Shown here piece by piece: positions 12,780-26,072 of a stretch of DNA of 64,000 nucleotides. The notes beneath the pieces are model-generated. The model searched no databases, was not told where the DNA came from, and saw only the letters and a program-made list of their open reading frames with translations. Within the stretch, counting starts at the first letter, position 1; each line of letters opens with the position of its first letter. The translations under genes were made by a program, and so were the position numbers. This stretch comes from Kudoa neothunni (lineage: Eukaryota > Cnidaria), in NCBI GenBank assembly GCA_964304625.1, contig OZ199840.1:4960001-5024000 (forward strand). Reading direction: 5' to 3'.

Positions 12780-15510
12780 TAAATAGAAAATTCTAAATTA
12801 TTGGAGCACACAGAAAAACGCTTAAATATGATGTATACAGTCCACTATATAATCATATGAATAGATTTATTAATTAAAAAAGTAAAAGTACGGCCTAGTA
12901 TAAAATTTTTCGATTAACGAGTTCATGCGCACAAAATTAGAAGAGAGTACGAAAATATGCATTAACTCAAATAATTCACATAATTGGCATCAAAATTTTC
13001 CAATAAATCTTGAAAACAAACTTTTATAGTTCAAAATATATAAACATTATCTCGTTTCATGATAAATTCTAATCTATAAATGATATAAGTACAAAAATTA
13101 AGCAGCGTAATGTTTAATAAGTAAATAAATTAATTTTTAGAACATTTTCACAATTGTTATAAATTTGAAAAAGCACTAAAAGTAGGCTCACGAAAAGGAA
13201 CAACCTAAAACCACTCAAAGAAAAAACTATTTGTTATTATCGATAACAGTTGGAACTCGAAAAAATATGACAAACGAAACAATAATTATATCGGTCGACT
13301 AAACTATTAGTTGGGTACAGGGAATGGACGAAAATGATCTTTGTCAAATTCTCTTAATCTAATTTTGTCATGTTTTTTGGCGAATCTGAACAGAGAATAA
13401 ATTAAAAAATAAGAGGGAAATGGATAGTTTTACTCATCAAGTTTCATAAATCCGAGACTATCACATCCACCAGATTTGACAATCTAATTTTAATAAACAG
13501 TAGATTAATAAGAACAGAAACTCAATCTAAATTACATCTCCATTAAATATCACTCTTACATAATAGTTTTTATCCTAAACAATAATCAAAAATGATAAAA
13601 AACAAAAATCACATTGGAATCAATGTAGAGTTCAAAAGCGATATATGATGAAAGTGGAGGCCATTTTTCGTTGAAACCACCCATAGCAGTTAACAATGTG
13701 AGAATGGTAGTATCATGACAGGAGGTTAGCCATAATTTAAGGTAATTTTTATCGAAGCTATTACTTTGAGTGTGACGCTTAGCTGCATTTTCCATATGAT
13801 TAATGATATCATCGAAAACTTTCCCAAACAACACTTTGGTCATTTCGGGCCTAACACAAAAACGAACAGTAATTGTTTCAATTCAGTTAATCATTTTTAT
13901 TTTCTTTACGAATCGCTAGTAACAGCATATTTTTCAGCATGTGCAGCACATTTTTCAACTAGATCATAGATTTCTTCGTATTCCTGGGGGATACTGATGC
14001 CATTGTTCTATAAGCAGAATGCAAAATGTCTTCCACACTAAAAAAACAACCTTCATAGACGCTAAACTATCCCACAAGGCTATCGGTTGTGGGATATCGG
14101 ATGAGTTATTGAAGAGTTGTGTAAGTTTCTCTCTCAAAGTATCACAAACTCTATGCGAATATTGCATCGAATATGCATAGCTCACCCATTGATCAACATT
14201 CTCACGAAATTGACTGTTTAGAAGATTGTAATCAACTTCGTTTGGTCTGGTATGGATAACAGCCATATTTTCTATGCAACAAAAATTCGTACAAAAATGA
14301 ACTGGAAATGTAGAAACCACTGCAAACCAATGTCTACACTAACCCTACCTTTATTGATACTCTCGCCAAAAAAACCCTTTAACACAGCTTGTATAGAGTC
14401 AAACGTTCTATCCATATTAGTGGAGTATGCACTATATTGGCACAGATGTAATTTATGGATCAGAATTGACCGATATATTACCCAACTACATCAGAACAGT
14501 ATGCACTATCTAATAAATTGAGTTGATTCACATAACGCTCTTTCAATATTTGGCCTAGATTGTGGGAAAGTTGTTGGCCTTTTCGAGTCAATTGGCCGGT
14601 AGCACATCCACCCTGTGAACAAATGAAAATTGATGTTCATTTAACATTCCTTCATAATTACTGGCAATTTTATAGATTTGTGCATACCATCAAAGTATGA
14701 TGACGGACGTCCCTCACTTCCATCGCACTGATTAATCACTCTATAAGGAAGATACTCCTGAGTGGTATCCACCTCACATATCTCCTTATCCCACAATACA
14801 TCTGGAAAATATTTTAGTTTAGCTAAGGGAGTTCTTGTTCCATGTCTGAAATAGACTGTCGAAAATATAAGTTTTTTGTCGCTATCCATCTGGGGGTTGG
14901 CGGGGGTCTCACAGAAAGATGACGAGTGTAAATAATTTAATCCGAGCTGTTAATTAATATACGGTGTAGTTAGGGGGAAATTTTTGGGAGTTAAAAAAGC
15001 GGCTGATCCAACTGCAATCAGCCTTCCACAAAATTTCATATTCAATTTTAAACTACGGTGAAAAACTGGTACTAATGCTATTAGAGAGTTGTTGTGTGTA
15101 TATCCACGTGATAGTAAATCTGCTGATTTTCTAAAAAGATTTACAAGTGTCAGTTATATTTTAAAATAAAAATTTGTTCCATTAGTTCAATGGAATAAAT
15201 AAAATTATGGATAAACTGTATTAATATTGGTATTAAATTTAATGAGTGCTTTTGAATATAATTTAAAGGATTCTTAATTATACGCTGTATACAGATTTAA
15301 TTTGTCAGAATCTGTTATATCTAATCATCTCTGACTGAAAAGTGTGAATAAGCATATAAGAAATAATGAAATATAACGATAATTAATGGTACCTGTATAT
15401 TGTTTACGATGTCAAAAATCACTTTATTTCCTAAAACCCTTATTGTAATGTTACGCGCAACCGCTCATTTGAGTGAGTTCGAAATGTTTTCGTCTATAGT
15501 AAAATTCACT
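12780..15510. repeat. Duplicated ACP6 block, copy 2
   Basis: Direct repeat of 4320-7335. The 3' flank from 12832 to about 13735 is almost identical to 4450-5350, while parts of exons 4-6 differ considerably. It lacks the 195-base extra segment of copy 1 upstream of the gene. Homology fades after about 15500. Confidence 0.85.
13308..15039 (-). pseudogene. ACP6-like gene, second copy, early stop
   Basis: Same exon layout as the intact gene, with the same splice sites readable at every junction I checked, and both catalytic motifs kept (YFRHGTRTP and SCHDTTILTLLTAMGG). Measured from the ATG at 15039, codon 30 is TAA (14952-14950), where the intact copy has a Ser codon (TCA). The rest remains open. 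Translation could in principle restart at the ATG at 14889, giving a protein without the first 50 residues and so without the putative targeting peptide but with the whole phosphatase domain. It is therefore either a very young pseudogene or a form with changed location; the sequence cannot decide. Confidence 0.72.
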
Positions 15511-15648
15511 AGATACCAAAAACAATGCCGAAAATGTTATAATTGGGTACAATGAGTAACCAATTTCACATGGTTCTCTCGGGAGCAAGAAAAGTACGCG
15601 TCCTTTTTGACGCTCTCACGTGCGCAAGTAGGTGGGGAAAAGTCAGGT

Positions 15649-15920
15649 TTAATCCTCAAAGGATAATCTTGGACTTCACGAGCCATCTTTCTAATATTTT
15701 GTTTCAAAACTTGTTTATTGTGTGTATTTTCGACAGGAGTTTAACCAATTATATTATATTAGTCGAAAGATAATAATTGTTCGAAAAATTATGTGAAATT
15801 CTGGCGAAAATACAGAAAAAATAAAGTTTCACAACAATATTTCCAGACAAAATTTAAAAAAAGTGGATTGTGGATCCAAAGATGATTCTTTGAGTATTAA
15901 TCATGGTTAGGATGCTCTTA
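15649..15920. mobile_element. Decayed relative of the 7.8 kb TTAA element
   Basis: From TTAA 15649-15652, the sequence TCCTCAAAGGATAATCTTGG follows closely the left end of the 7778-8033 element. Similarity continues weakly to an ATGGTTAG word near 15905. The right TTAA is not preserved. Confidence 0.5.
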
Positions 15921-17504
15921 TAAAAGCTATACATTATCTTTTTAATAATGATCCAAATACGAGAACAATGTTAGTAGCAAAAATAACTACAGCCGGCCAC
16001 CGATTTTACACACGATCGGTTTTGCACACTTTTTGGGGAATTTTGTTGATCAAGGTGTCATTATTCCCATAAAATCAGAAATATATCCATAAGAAAAATT
16101 AAAAAAATAATAGCATAATTATAAAAATATTAAATTACTAGCCGTAATATCCGGCCACGCTCAGGGTGTTGGAGTATCTACTTCAGGAAAAAAATTGAAA
16201 TAAAAATATTTTCAATTATATTTTTTAATATAATAAACGTTTCAATATTTTAATAGCATAAACATCTGCTGAAAATTTACTGCACGAAATAAACAGTCAG
16301 AAGAAACAGAAAACACCTAATATAAATAAACTAAAAAAACTATAATACAAACGAATGAATCTCATCATCATTATTTAATGCATTCGTGGTTTTAAGAAAC
16401 GAAGAAAAGCAAATAAAAATCGACATTACGTGAGACATTACAACGGAACACAACTATACAGACAACGCAACGCAACGCATAAAGGGATATAGAATCCGAA
16501 ATTGAATTTTCAATTGAATTCTTTTATAGGCCCGTTCAGTTGAATCATACCTATAACAATGTGGTAGATTAAATTTCTAACATGAAATCTTATAAACGCT
16601 TAGCAAAGAAATGTCGTCACATGCAAAATATTGAAAATGCAGACAAAAAATTCAAAATACTTCCACAAGAATATCCAAATATATAACAACAATACAAAGC
16701 CACATTTAAGACTAACGCATTCATTTAATCAGGATTTGTGGTTACTTTAAGATTTGGGGTCAAATTGGTCTTGGAATTGGATCGTAGTAGTAGCTTTAAG
16801 ACGATGGCGAACCGACATTTTACAAAATGTATTTCTTGAAAGATTTGCATATGCAAGCATAGAATTGATCAGAAACACGTTTTCAGAACAGGTTCGTATT
16901 ATTCTAACACCCAAGATATGTTTAACAGTCAAAATAGCTATACTTTCAATTTTAAGCATGTTTTAGAAATATATCCAACTTCTGATCTTATTACAATGAT
17001 AGATACTGACGGCATTCTTAAGAAGAAAATAGAAGTTGATATAACACTCCAACTCACGATTAATGGTCCCCCATAAAGTTAGATCAGCAGCATGAAATAT
17101 TAGATTTTTTGGTGAAATTAACACAACACACTTCAAACAGTAAACGAGGCACATAACCTACTGCAACATCCAAAAATAAACGTCGGGGATGAAGATTGTT
17201 ATTAGTTTCGCACTCCAAAAATTGACAAACAAAAGTGTTTCCATTCTTATCTCTAATGATAATAGAATAATGTTCCACATAATATTGTAGATATATTCCC
17301 AAAAATAGAATCAGAAGCATTGTTACATATAAATAAATTTGAATGAAATTTATATAAACACTGAATTTAAATAAGCGAATAAGATCCATAAATCTAAGAA
17401 AATGTTATCATAGTCAGTCACTGTAATACCTCCCTATTGTAAACTATATTTTTGGTCGGACCATTTGGAGGAAACCCGTATAAATTGTGGTTGGAACCTA
17501 CCCT
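15921..17504. other. Intergenic DNA, no recognised gene
   Basis: AT-rich. CCGGCCAC words at about 15993 and 16152 may be ends of a small decayed element. Overlapping short frames on both strands at 16750-16966 mirror each other and match nothing known. A minus-strand hydrophobic frame at 17084-17389 has no supporting context. Confidence 0.35.
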
Positions 17505-19028
17505 GGACCTACTAATTATTGTTTGAACATGTGAAAAATATTTCTGACTGTTTTACGGTATTTTTTACACAGGATATCTGCAATGAAGTTATAAAAAATA
17601 CAAATATTTTTGGAAAATAATGTTTCAAAGAAAACTGGAAGGACTTGGATTATGTTGAATTTCTAGGGTATTTGGAAACACTCATCTTAATGACTATTCA
17701 CAAAGAAAGAGGTGAGCTTTTATCTGAGCTCTTCAGCTTGAGTGAAGACAGGGAAATCTACCGGAAACTTTTCTCTCATCAGTGATTCCAACATATATCA
17801 AGGTGCCTCCATTTCGATGATCTTAGGTACCATAGAATCAAGGATTGACGATAAGTTTGGTTTGATTCGTGAAATTGAGACAACCTGGGCTAACATTTTG
17901 TCATTTTGTTTTGTTCCTAATGAGGATATCCCAGCGGATGAACAACTAGTTGCATTTAAAGGGGGAGTTTTATTTCGGCAATATATGCCCTTAAAACCAG
18001 CAAAGTACGGATTAAAGTTTTTCGTTTTAGCTGATCCTAAAGATAAGTATATCCTGAATGTTCTACCCTATCTTGGAAAGAACGCAAATGGACTAACTCG
18101 AAACTCAAGTGTTGTGCTAGAGCTAATTACCCCTCTTTTTAATTCAGGTAGGAATATTGTTGCGGACAATTTTTTCTTCAGTTGACTTGGCATCCAAACT
18201 ACTCGAAAAAAACTAGCCTATCTAGGTACCATGTGCCACAATAAAATAGATATTCCTCCATGTGTTCTGCCGTCGAAAAAAAGAACATTGTACAGCTCGA
18301 CATTTATGATTTAAAAAAATGCCTACCTCCTATGTGAATAAAAATGGAAAATCTGTGATTCTCTTATCCACAGGATCTACCAGTGATGCTATATCGGATG
18401 AATCTTTAAGAACAAACCAGAGATTATACCATGTTACAATAAGACAAAAGGTGACGTTGATACAATAGACAGGATGCTATCCTCACATTCAGTTAGAAGA
18501 TTATGCAGGAGTTGGCCAATGGTGTTATTTTTTAACATGATAGATCTATCATTGATTAATGCTTTTGCGATATACAAAAACGTGTTCGACGCTTAAGACT
18601 TGCAAAGGAGAAAATTCTTAAAGTATCTTTCAGAAGCATTACACACCACGCTTTTGGAGAGGAACTTAAACGTTAAGAAAATTGTAAAAAGGCCTCATCT
18701 AATAGTGAATGAAAGTTTAGCAACTACATCTGAGAATACTATCAGATTGAAATGTGAATTTTATCCTCGGCAGCATGATAAAAAACCTCATTGAAATATG
18801 CAAGTTGCAACAGTTTTTACTGCCGCCTTCATCCATCTAAAAAATGTTTAAACTCTTATACATATAGGATCATAGTTGATAATTTCAATATTTTTTATTT
18901 GCTTAAATGCGAATTTTTGTATTTAGTCTAATTTTCTCACTCGAAATGCTTTAAAAAAATCTGGGGTCTTTTTTACTCCAAAGATCGTTCGAGGTAGTTT
19001 TTTTGATGATTGTTAGGGGGTTAATAAA
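17505..19028 (+). mobile_element. piggyBac element C (relic)
   Basis: Transposase pieces align with element D at 53.9-55.7 kb. The best open part is 17742-18185, with ADEQLVAFKGGVLFRQYMPL, AKYGLKFFVLADPKDKY and RNIVADNFFFS, the conserved core that carries catalytic Asp residues in piggyBac. A basic, Cys-poor tail piece lies at 18600-18794. The right end is a TTAA at about 19020 preceded by GGGG. Homology with D begins only at about 17505, so the 5' part is lost. Several stops and frame changes make it inactive. Confidence 0.8.
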
Positions 19029-19369
19029 TCATGACGATACAGTCAATATTAATGAGTTCCTTGGCGAATTCCAATAGACACAGGAAACAAAAGATTTACG
19101 GGCCAATTTTATAGATTCGTTACAAACGTTTGTTATCAAAACGATTTAGTTTAATTTTTTGTAAATATTTTAGCGAATTGATATACGCCGAGTAAATGTG
19201 CCAACAATAAAACCCAGACTATCAAGGTTATTAGCGGTTAGTCATGGTCATCGCTCTCCTCTTTAATGTACGTTCATTAATGTTACACATATTTTGTAAA
19301 TAATATTTTTTTTATTTGGGGATTAGTAGGTTTATATCAGATTTCAGTATTTAATAGATTAGTAGTCGT
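19029..19369. other. Short spacer downstream of STRAD
   Basis: AT-rich spacer between the end of piggyBac C and the 3' end of the STRAD gene; no gene seen. Confidence 0.4.
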
Positions 19370-19375
19370 TTTATT
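19370..19375 (-). terminator. Likely polyadenylation signal of STRAD
   Basis: AATAAA on the minus strand, about 70 bases after the predicted stop codon of the STRAD gene. Confidence 0.5.
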
Positions 19376-19445
19376 AAACAATTCCAATAAATGCTAAGAT
19401 TAAGTTACACAATAGCAAGCTAAGCTAAGCGGACGTGGATAATAA

Positions 19446-21814
19446 TCACACATGCGTAGTAGCAAATAAAAAAATATTTTTTGGATTAACACTAAGATTA
19501 GTTTTACAAAAGAGATTAGTCTTTAATCCGGTTGAACAACATCTTTGGTGGAATCTACATAATAATAAATCAAATAAAGCTATAGAAGTATTCAATTCAG
19601 TTACTTTCTTAAAAATCGTCAAATTAAGTAGCTGCTCAATTGACGTTCTAGAATCACCAAATCAACAAGAAATCCTAAACAAAACCAAAACAATACCTCT
19701 TGGTAGGATCGCTTAACATCATACTTGAAACCACCTAAAATAAAAAATATTAAAATTAAAAAATTATTAAAAATATTAAAATTAAAAAATTATTAAAAAT
19801 ATTAAAATTAAAAAATATAAAAATATTAAAATTATTAAAAAAATATTAAAAATATTAATATTAGAAATATAATAGGCGAGTTATTCACCTTATATAATTT
19901 GTATTTAAAAGATTTGGGTTTGCGTGAATATTTATAAAAAATTTTCGCATATCCGTAGTCAATATTATCTTCGTTTGGTTGAAATGGGTTTGAGCATTCG
20001 CGAACATCATCATCATCATCGTCCGAATACAATTGGTCGTATAATCGTTGGAAAAATAGAACCGCGTTCTTTTTCGAAAAATATTTGTTAGTAAATATAC
20101 AGATGGCTTTGGCTGCGAGTGAATTTTCTTTGCAGATTTTTGCTTTAAACGCCTAGATTAGTATATTTTATTAAATGAAATAAAAAAATCGCAAATTTGA
20201 CCCTTACTTTTAAAGGGTGAATATTAGAATAAGGCGCAACACCAAATATTAGCTCCAAAAACGTGACACCAACACTATAGATATCCGACTCGAATGAATA
20301 TCCATGAATATTCTAATATTAATAATGGATAATTAAAATATATTCGGTAATCAACGTGAAATGTTAATTAAATCATCAACCTGCCTAAGAATTTCTGGGG
20401 CTGCCCATGGCATGGAATGGTGAATATTATCTGGAACTGAAAACACAGTATTCGAATGAAATCCACTGTAGGTCGGTTTTATTGGATCACGGTAATCTAA
20501 AAAATCCTCAATATTGCTGTGGCCATCGAATTAATCCGGATTAAATGTCGCGTTAATTGACCATATTTGATTATTAGGACTCTCTATTATTCTCTTATAA
20601 TTCTCTTGGTTATATTTTGGTTAGTTTTGATGTGAGTGTGTTAAAAACTAATACTAACAAAATAATATATTTTATAAAATTTTAAGGGCTGTACAATTGA
20701 TAAGATGGCGACTGATTAATCAATTTCACACAGATCCTATAAGCGCTAGCAAACTAATCCGGATTAAAATTACACCAAGTAAATATTGGCCACGAAAGTG
20801 TTACCATCGCATGTGCAATATAGCGAATTGAAATCGCTGAGAACAACACGACCATCATCAGACAATAAAATGTGTCGACCTCTAATAGATCTAAATTAAA
20901 CAGGTGTGATTGGCGCGATCCTCCACATCCAACTTCCTACCTATGAATAATGTTGTACCGATGAAGATATTTGAGGGCCTCCAGCACACACTTGATAATG
21001 TAGACTGAGGTGGAGTAATCCATTCCAGTCTTGTAGACATATTTTAAGGCGGATTCACAAGTTCCCAACGAATAAAATGGAGTGAACACAAGAAGCATAG
21101 ATTTTAATGTGATTATTTCATGGATTTTTAAAATATGCTCATGGTTGAGGGTACGAATTAGAATCAATTCTCTCTAATAAACAAGCCATCAATATAAAAC
21201 CCCGCCATTAATCACACCAAATATTACTATTAAATTTTCCAGTTGTTCCATGTATATGGCATCACAATCGTACCTCCAACAAATGTATTTTCTACCAGTG
21301 GTCACAAGTTTGTCTTTTGACATTACAGACGCAGAAGATGAATGTTTCCCGCTGAAAAATGTCGATCGACCAACGATCGAATCTCTCAAACTATCTTTTT
21401 CAGTCATTGTGATTTGTTTCGGTCGCAAAGTGAACCCACTTTGTGGAGATTGAGATCTCATTTGATTATTGCACTGATTATTGCACTGATTATTGTTTGT
21501 GTTGTTGCCACTGGTTGGTGTTGATTGTGGTGGATCATCGTTATCAGCCATCATCAAGGTTGTTTGGTTATCTCGAATTATATCCTCCAATATATCAAAT
21601 GGAATCGGATCGTAGAACGATACCACACTCACACTTTTATGATTCTCAAATGTACCTATTAGATTTGTTGTTAAGTCAATCGGTCACTATTCTAGCATCT
21701 CAAATGACCATTTATATAGTTGATCATGTTGCTTTCGGAGCCGATGTGTGATGGTTGGATGATATTCACCTCGGCTGTAGCTATAGTGTCAACGATGAAA
21801 TCATTATTAGCCAT
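19446..21814 (-). CDS. STRADA: STRAD-like pseudokinase (STE20-related adaptor)
   Basis: Nine exons join in frame to 538 codons: 21814-21709, 21655-21228, 21173-20941, 20890-20776, 20506-20381, 20312-20208, 20152-19889, 19734-19697, 19647-19446. The exon 4/5 junction is the least certain. A Ser/Asn/Gln-rich N-terminal tail is followed by a protein-kinase fold. Recognisable blocks are RTLNHEHILKIHEI (helix C to beta 4), HRSIRGRHIL where active kinases have HRDxKxxN, DFN in place of DFG, MPWAAPEILRQ, and SDIYSVGVTFLELIFGVAPY. These match STRAD, the MO25 partner that activates LKB1, and predict no phosphotransfer activity. An acidic insert (a run of six Asp) lies in exon 7, and DPTKRTSIEQLL marks the end of the C-lobe. 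I see no WEF-type MO25-binding tail. STRADA versus STRADB cannot be decided. Confidence 0.82.
19737..19860. repeat. AT-only tandem array in STRAD intron 7
   Basis: Repeats of a roughly 17-20 base unit built from TAAAAATATTAAAATTA. It fills most of the intron between exons 7 and 8, directly before the acceptor at 19735. Confidence 0.8.
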
Positions 21815-22769
21815 CAATCTTTTAGATTGAACCAACCAAATTTATTTCGATTCTGCGCACCAATTAGTTAAATTTTAGTTTTCATTCTAAGTTGGATTAA
21901 ATGAAGAATTATTTGGAATTTTTTAATAGTTATTGCACCTTTGATTATTCTAATAGTAACAGGGGGAAATTTTGGTTGAAGTATGTTTTATGTCTGCTAA
22001 CTGATTTGACTAAAAAATTGTTTACATCGAGATGTTTCTATCACTTTGAATATATTGAAGTGATATTTTAAATAATGAAGAAGTTTAAAATTTCATGTGG
22101 ATCTATTTGTTAACTTAATAATTTGCATCTAATTAATCCTTCTTCAGATTACGCCTGCGGAATGTACAACTGCTACATTATTAATAACAATTTGGAGTGT
22201 ATATAAAAATTACATAACTTATTGTTTCTATACCATAGAGAGATTAGGTTTGAAGCTATTAGGTTGTGAGATAATAAATAAAAATATTAAATGTAACTTC
22301 AATGGTTGATTTAAAGTTTATAAAAATGGAAGAATATTGGAGGTAATGTAATTAATCCTATTAAAACTATTGTTAATATTTCGTCCTCTACTTCAACATT
22401 GGTGGGGCTTATTCGCATGGAAAAATCTAATCCATAACGACATGTACATGTACATGTACACGTACGCATACGCATACTCAATGACGACGCTTAATCACAA
22501 TAACTCGTTGTCACTAGGTGTGTACAGATTAAATTCTAGTGAATCTGCTACATAATTTACAATGGAAATAGTTATTTGCTTCAACGTAACAAATTAATTA
22601 GCACTGAAAACCAACTGAAAGATGTACACTGTAAAATACCCTCGTACAAAATAGTATTTTATGAGTTATATAATTCTTTGGTAATCGTGTAATAAGTTGA
22701 ATATTTCAAAGTATTTATTTCGAATGTCGAAATCATCTTTACACGAATATTTTAGTTTTGAATTCAATA
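21815..22769. other. Upstream region of STRAD; simple repeats
   Basis: Contains the presumed STRAD promoter, with no element I can point to. A short ACATGT/ACGCAT simple repeat lies at about 22440-22478. No other gene seen. Confidence 0.4.
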
Positions 22770-23936
22770 TTAACCCTCTAAGGTCAGCAAAAATGACCTC
22801 CCTCCATTGACTTTTGGTTTTGGGGCCCAAAAGACCCCAGTTTTTTATTGGATGAATTAACTTAATAAATATAGATATATCAGTTTATTCAGTTTAAACA
22901 ATTTCTGTTGGCTAAACTTGAAGGAAACAACCGAACATTTGTGTTATTAATCCGTTTTAATCTCCTCGGTACTATAGCGGGCTGGATCGCAAGTAATCGC
23001 TATATAAAACCGCTGCTGAATAATCTTCAATTTTTGAGAAATAAATAATTCAAGTGAATCGACTAATTGATTAAGATTTGTTGGTAAATATATTCAAGTT
23101 AATATTCTTAACTATTGTCCGAGAGCATATTGTTACTCTGTACAAATAATACCACGCGACCGTCTGTGCCTGCACAAAACATGAGTGAAACTGATTAGTG
23201 TCTTATCGAATTTCAATCTTTAGAAAGTGGATTTGAAGGGAATCATCTGAAACGTCCACTGAATTATTGGAATATGGAAATACTGAAGAGCCAATAATCA
23301 GTAAAATTGGCATTATTCTGTGGATTTTTAGTGAACCGATAACATCCAAGATCGGTGAAGAAAATACCATGAAAACCTGTCTGGCGCTATTTCCTATTGT
23401 GCTCAGCATGGTAAAAGCATGTTACATTGCTTTTCACCTTTTCCACAAACATAATTTGTGATTTGTGATTTGTGAATAGATAATATAATATGCATATTTT
23501 TTGGAGATTTCAATTCAAAAAGGAATGAATTTAATTATTAACTGTACTCAAATAGATTATATCCACTTTATATGATTCAATAAATTTATTTTTTAAGTGT
23601 ACCTTATTTTAATTAAAGGTCACGCGCGAATAATGAAATCCTTACAACAAATATGCATTGATTTATTAATTTTATTACATATTTCTAAATCTTTATGTGA
23701 CTAAATACAATAATACTCGGATAGTTACATTTTTATTTATTTTAAAGCATACTGACCAAAAGACCTTAGAGGATAATTTTCCTTATTCACTCCGTCTAAG
23801 ATTTTAAAAGAATGGACAATATTGAAAGTTAGGAGATTCGATAGAACTCTACGAATTTCTGATTATTACATACACAATACTGGGTAAATTAATTATGGTT
23901 TGGGTCAAAACAACCCCAAAATCCTTAGTGGGTTAA
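22770..23936. mobile_element. Non-autonomous piggyBac-type element 1
   Basis: A 1.17-kb element bounded by TTAA (22770-22773 and 23933-23936). The ends read CCCTCTAAGG and, on the other strand, CCCACTAAGG; both are followed by imperfect subterminal GACC/GGGGTC motifs. The ends resemble those of piggyBac D (CCCTCTAATGACC), so D-like transposase may have moved it. Short frames on both strands at 23203-23461 give no recognisable transposase. Confidence 0.72.
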
Positions 23937-25949
23937 CTTATTTGAGGTTTGTGTGCCGGTTTTGTCGCGAAAAAATTCGAATAACTTTTTTGAACAGAAT
24001 TAGTTTTTAAAATATATTACCTTTAGAAATATTTGTTGTCTAATTAATGTTGTAAATTGTTTTTAACATTCGTAAATCCTACAATTTATGAAAGGGGAAT
24101 TACTTGAGTTTTAAATTGAAAATTCCTTTTGTTAATTCTCATATTTATAGGTCATTTTATTTTACGCACAAATAACAATAAATCGTAATTCTAAACTTTC
24201 GAGATACATTAAAGACAATTTTATTACATCGTCACATTTGAAGTATTAGCTCACATAATGTGCTTCTAATCATGATTTAATGATGTATTTGCATTAAGAT
24301 TGTTGGTTTCTATGTACTAGACTTAAAATCCTACCGTGAAAATAATAATAATAATAATAATACAATTAATCTATTTTTAAACTATCCACATATTTATCTG
24401 AGTTTTTATTATAATTAAAGAGTGTTTTAGACAAATTAATTTGAAATAATGGAATATTAGATCAATAATGTATTAAATATGCCATCTTTGTTGTAATTTG
24501 TAATATCAACAAACAATTGAAAAAATAATTACAATTGTTAAAAAAATATTTTTCACAATTAAAATAAATTTACAATAGTGTTAATTTATTTAAATTTTAA
24601 TTCATATAACAACTCAATGAATGTGTAATACTCTATGATTCCAAGTAGAATTAAACACACAGAGATATGATGTAAATGGTAATAAATTAAAAATTAATAA
24701 ACATTTGCTACTTCGGATGCTTAAGAATAATAAACCGATTTTTTAGGTGTTAATCTAATGTGTTAAATTTCCAGCTTCTCATTTACTTAGCATAAATGTA
24801 ATTTATATTTTATTTTAAACTTATAAAACAATTCTGGGGCCACATGGAAATAACTACTCATTAAATGTCCGATTTGAGTCGAAAATCGGACTCACTCCCT
24901 TGTATGTACGATAAGTTGTGGCTCACTCAAAATTTTCCTCCGTAATTCACTTGACGTGTAATATAGAACTTGCGCCAAGAATTACATAAGGATAATTTTG
25001 TTATATCGTTCCAGCGTAATTTTAATATTTTAAAATTACTCGATAAAGGAATATTATTTTTTATTGTTTTTCCACTTGCTGTATAAATAATTCTACAAAA
25101 TTTTGAATTTAATTCAAATAAAAACTGATTAAATTAAGAAAAATAACGATGTATTTATTAATTTTTTACGATTTATATATTTAAAAACCGATAATTCACT
25201 TAAAAAATTTCTCAAAAATTATTTCCAACTGTGATCCAATCTCACTCTCACATCTTCCAATTGGGACGCGCTAAACTGAATTATGAGGGTATGAGTGATT
25301 ATATAGAGTTAACAAATTTATATTGATAGTTCACTGAGTTAAATAATACAAATATTTAGCGAATAACAGAATAATTTCGATTAAATTAATTTTTTTATAA
25401 ATTTTTTAAAATTACGGAGACATTTGGGACAACCGATCGAAGTCGGTAATTTTCCTAAGCTACTTAAGATTAACTCTATAGTAATATTAATCCCTCTTTA
25501 TATATTTATTATACTTTAGGTTATTTTGGTTTAATTAAAAAATGTATTTTCAAATTAATTTATTTAAATGAATAATATTTCTTACGAATAACACCTTCAT
25601 TGTAAATAATTACCATTCCTTTGTTTTAGATTAATTTAGAATTTTTTGAATAAACAAAATTATAAAATATCGAATTTGTAATTACATCTAAAATTCGAAA
25701 TGACAACATAAGATAAGATAAAAGATAGAATTTTCGTTGACTTAGCGGAATTTTCAATTTGTGACCCATTGAGTATAGATGAGTATCTTATATGATGACA
25801 TCCGAATTGCATAATCCAACATACGAAAATCGGTTTGTAGTTGTTAATGACAGGGTTGTCGGATAATGACAACAGTGGTTTGAGAAATAATGCCGCCAGT
25901 TTGTCATATTTTCACAGTATAAACAATCCAATTAGTTGACATTGTTTGA
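23937..25949. other. Intergenic DNA, no recognised gene
   Basis: Very AT-rich, with an ATA repeat at about 24342-24362. The last few hundred bases must hold the mucolipin promoter and possibly a further 5' exon, but none is clear. Confidence 0.4.
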
Positions 25950-26072
25950 TTCGCGTTGTTAGTTGGTGATAACCGATCTGCACCAAACACTCAAAATGTT
26001 GACCTTACGTCCAATGATTATTGTGGAAATAGTCATTCATCACAAACAGCGATTGACAATCATCACAGCTCA

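Noticed and set aside
15990-16175. Possible inverted-repeat element around the CCGGCCAC words
   Set aside because: The matching arms are too short and no target duplication is visible.
16747-16966. Mirror-image open frames on both strands
   Set aside because: Mutual shadows with no similarity to known proteins; neither can be preferred.
19435-19716. 93-codon plus-strand frame near 19.5 kb
   Set aside because: Antisense to STRAD exons 8-9, which fit the kinase C-lobe and splice pattern.
21250-21751. Overlapping plus-strand frames at 21.3-21.7 kb
   Set aside because: Antisense to STRAD exons 1-2; repetitive Tyr/Cys composition comes from the Asn/Gln-rich tail on the other strand.
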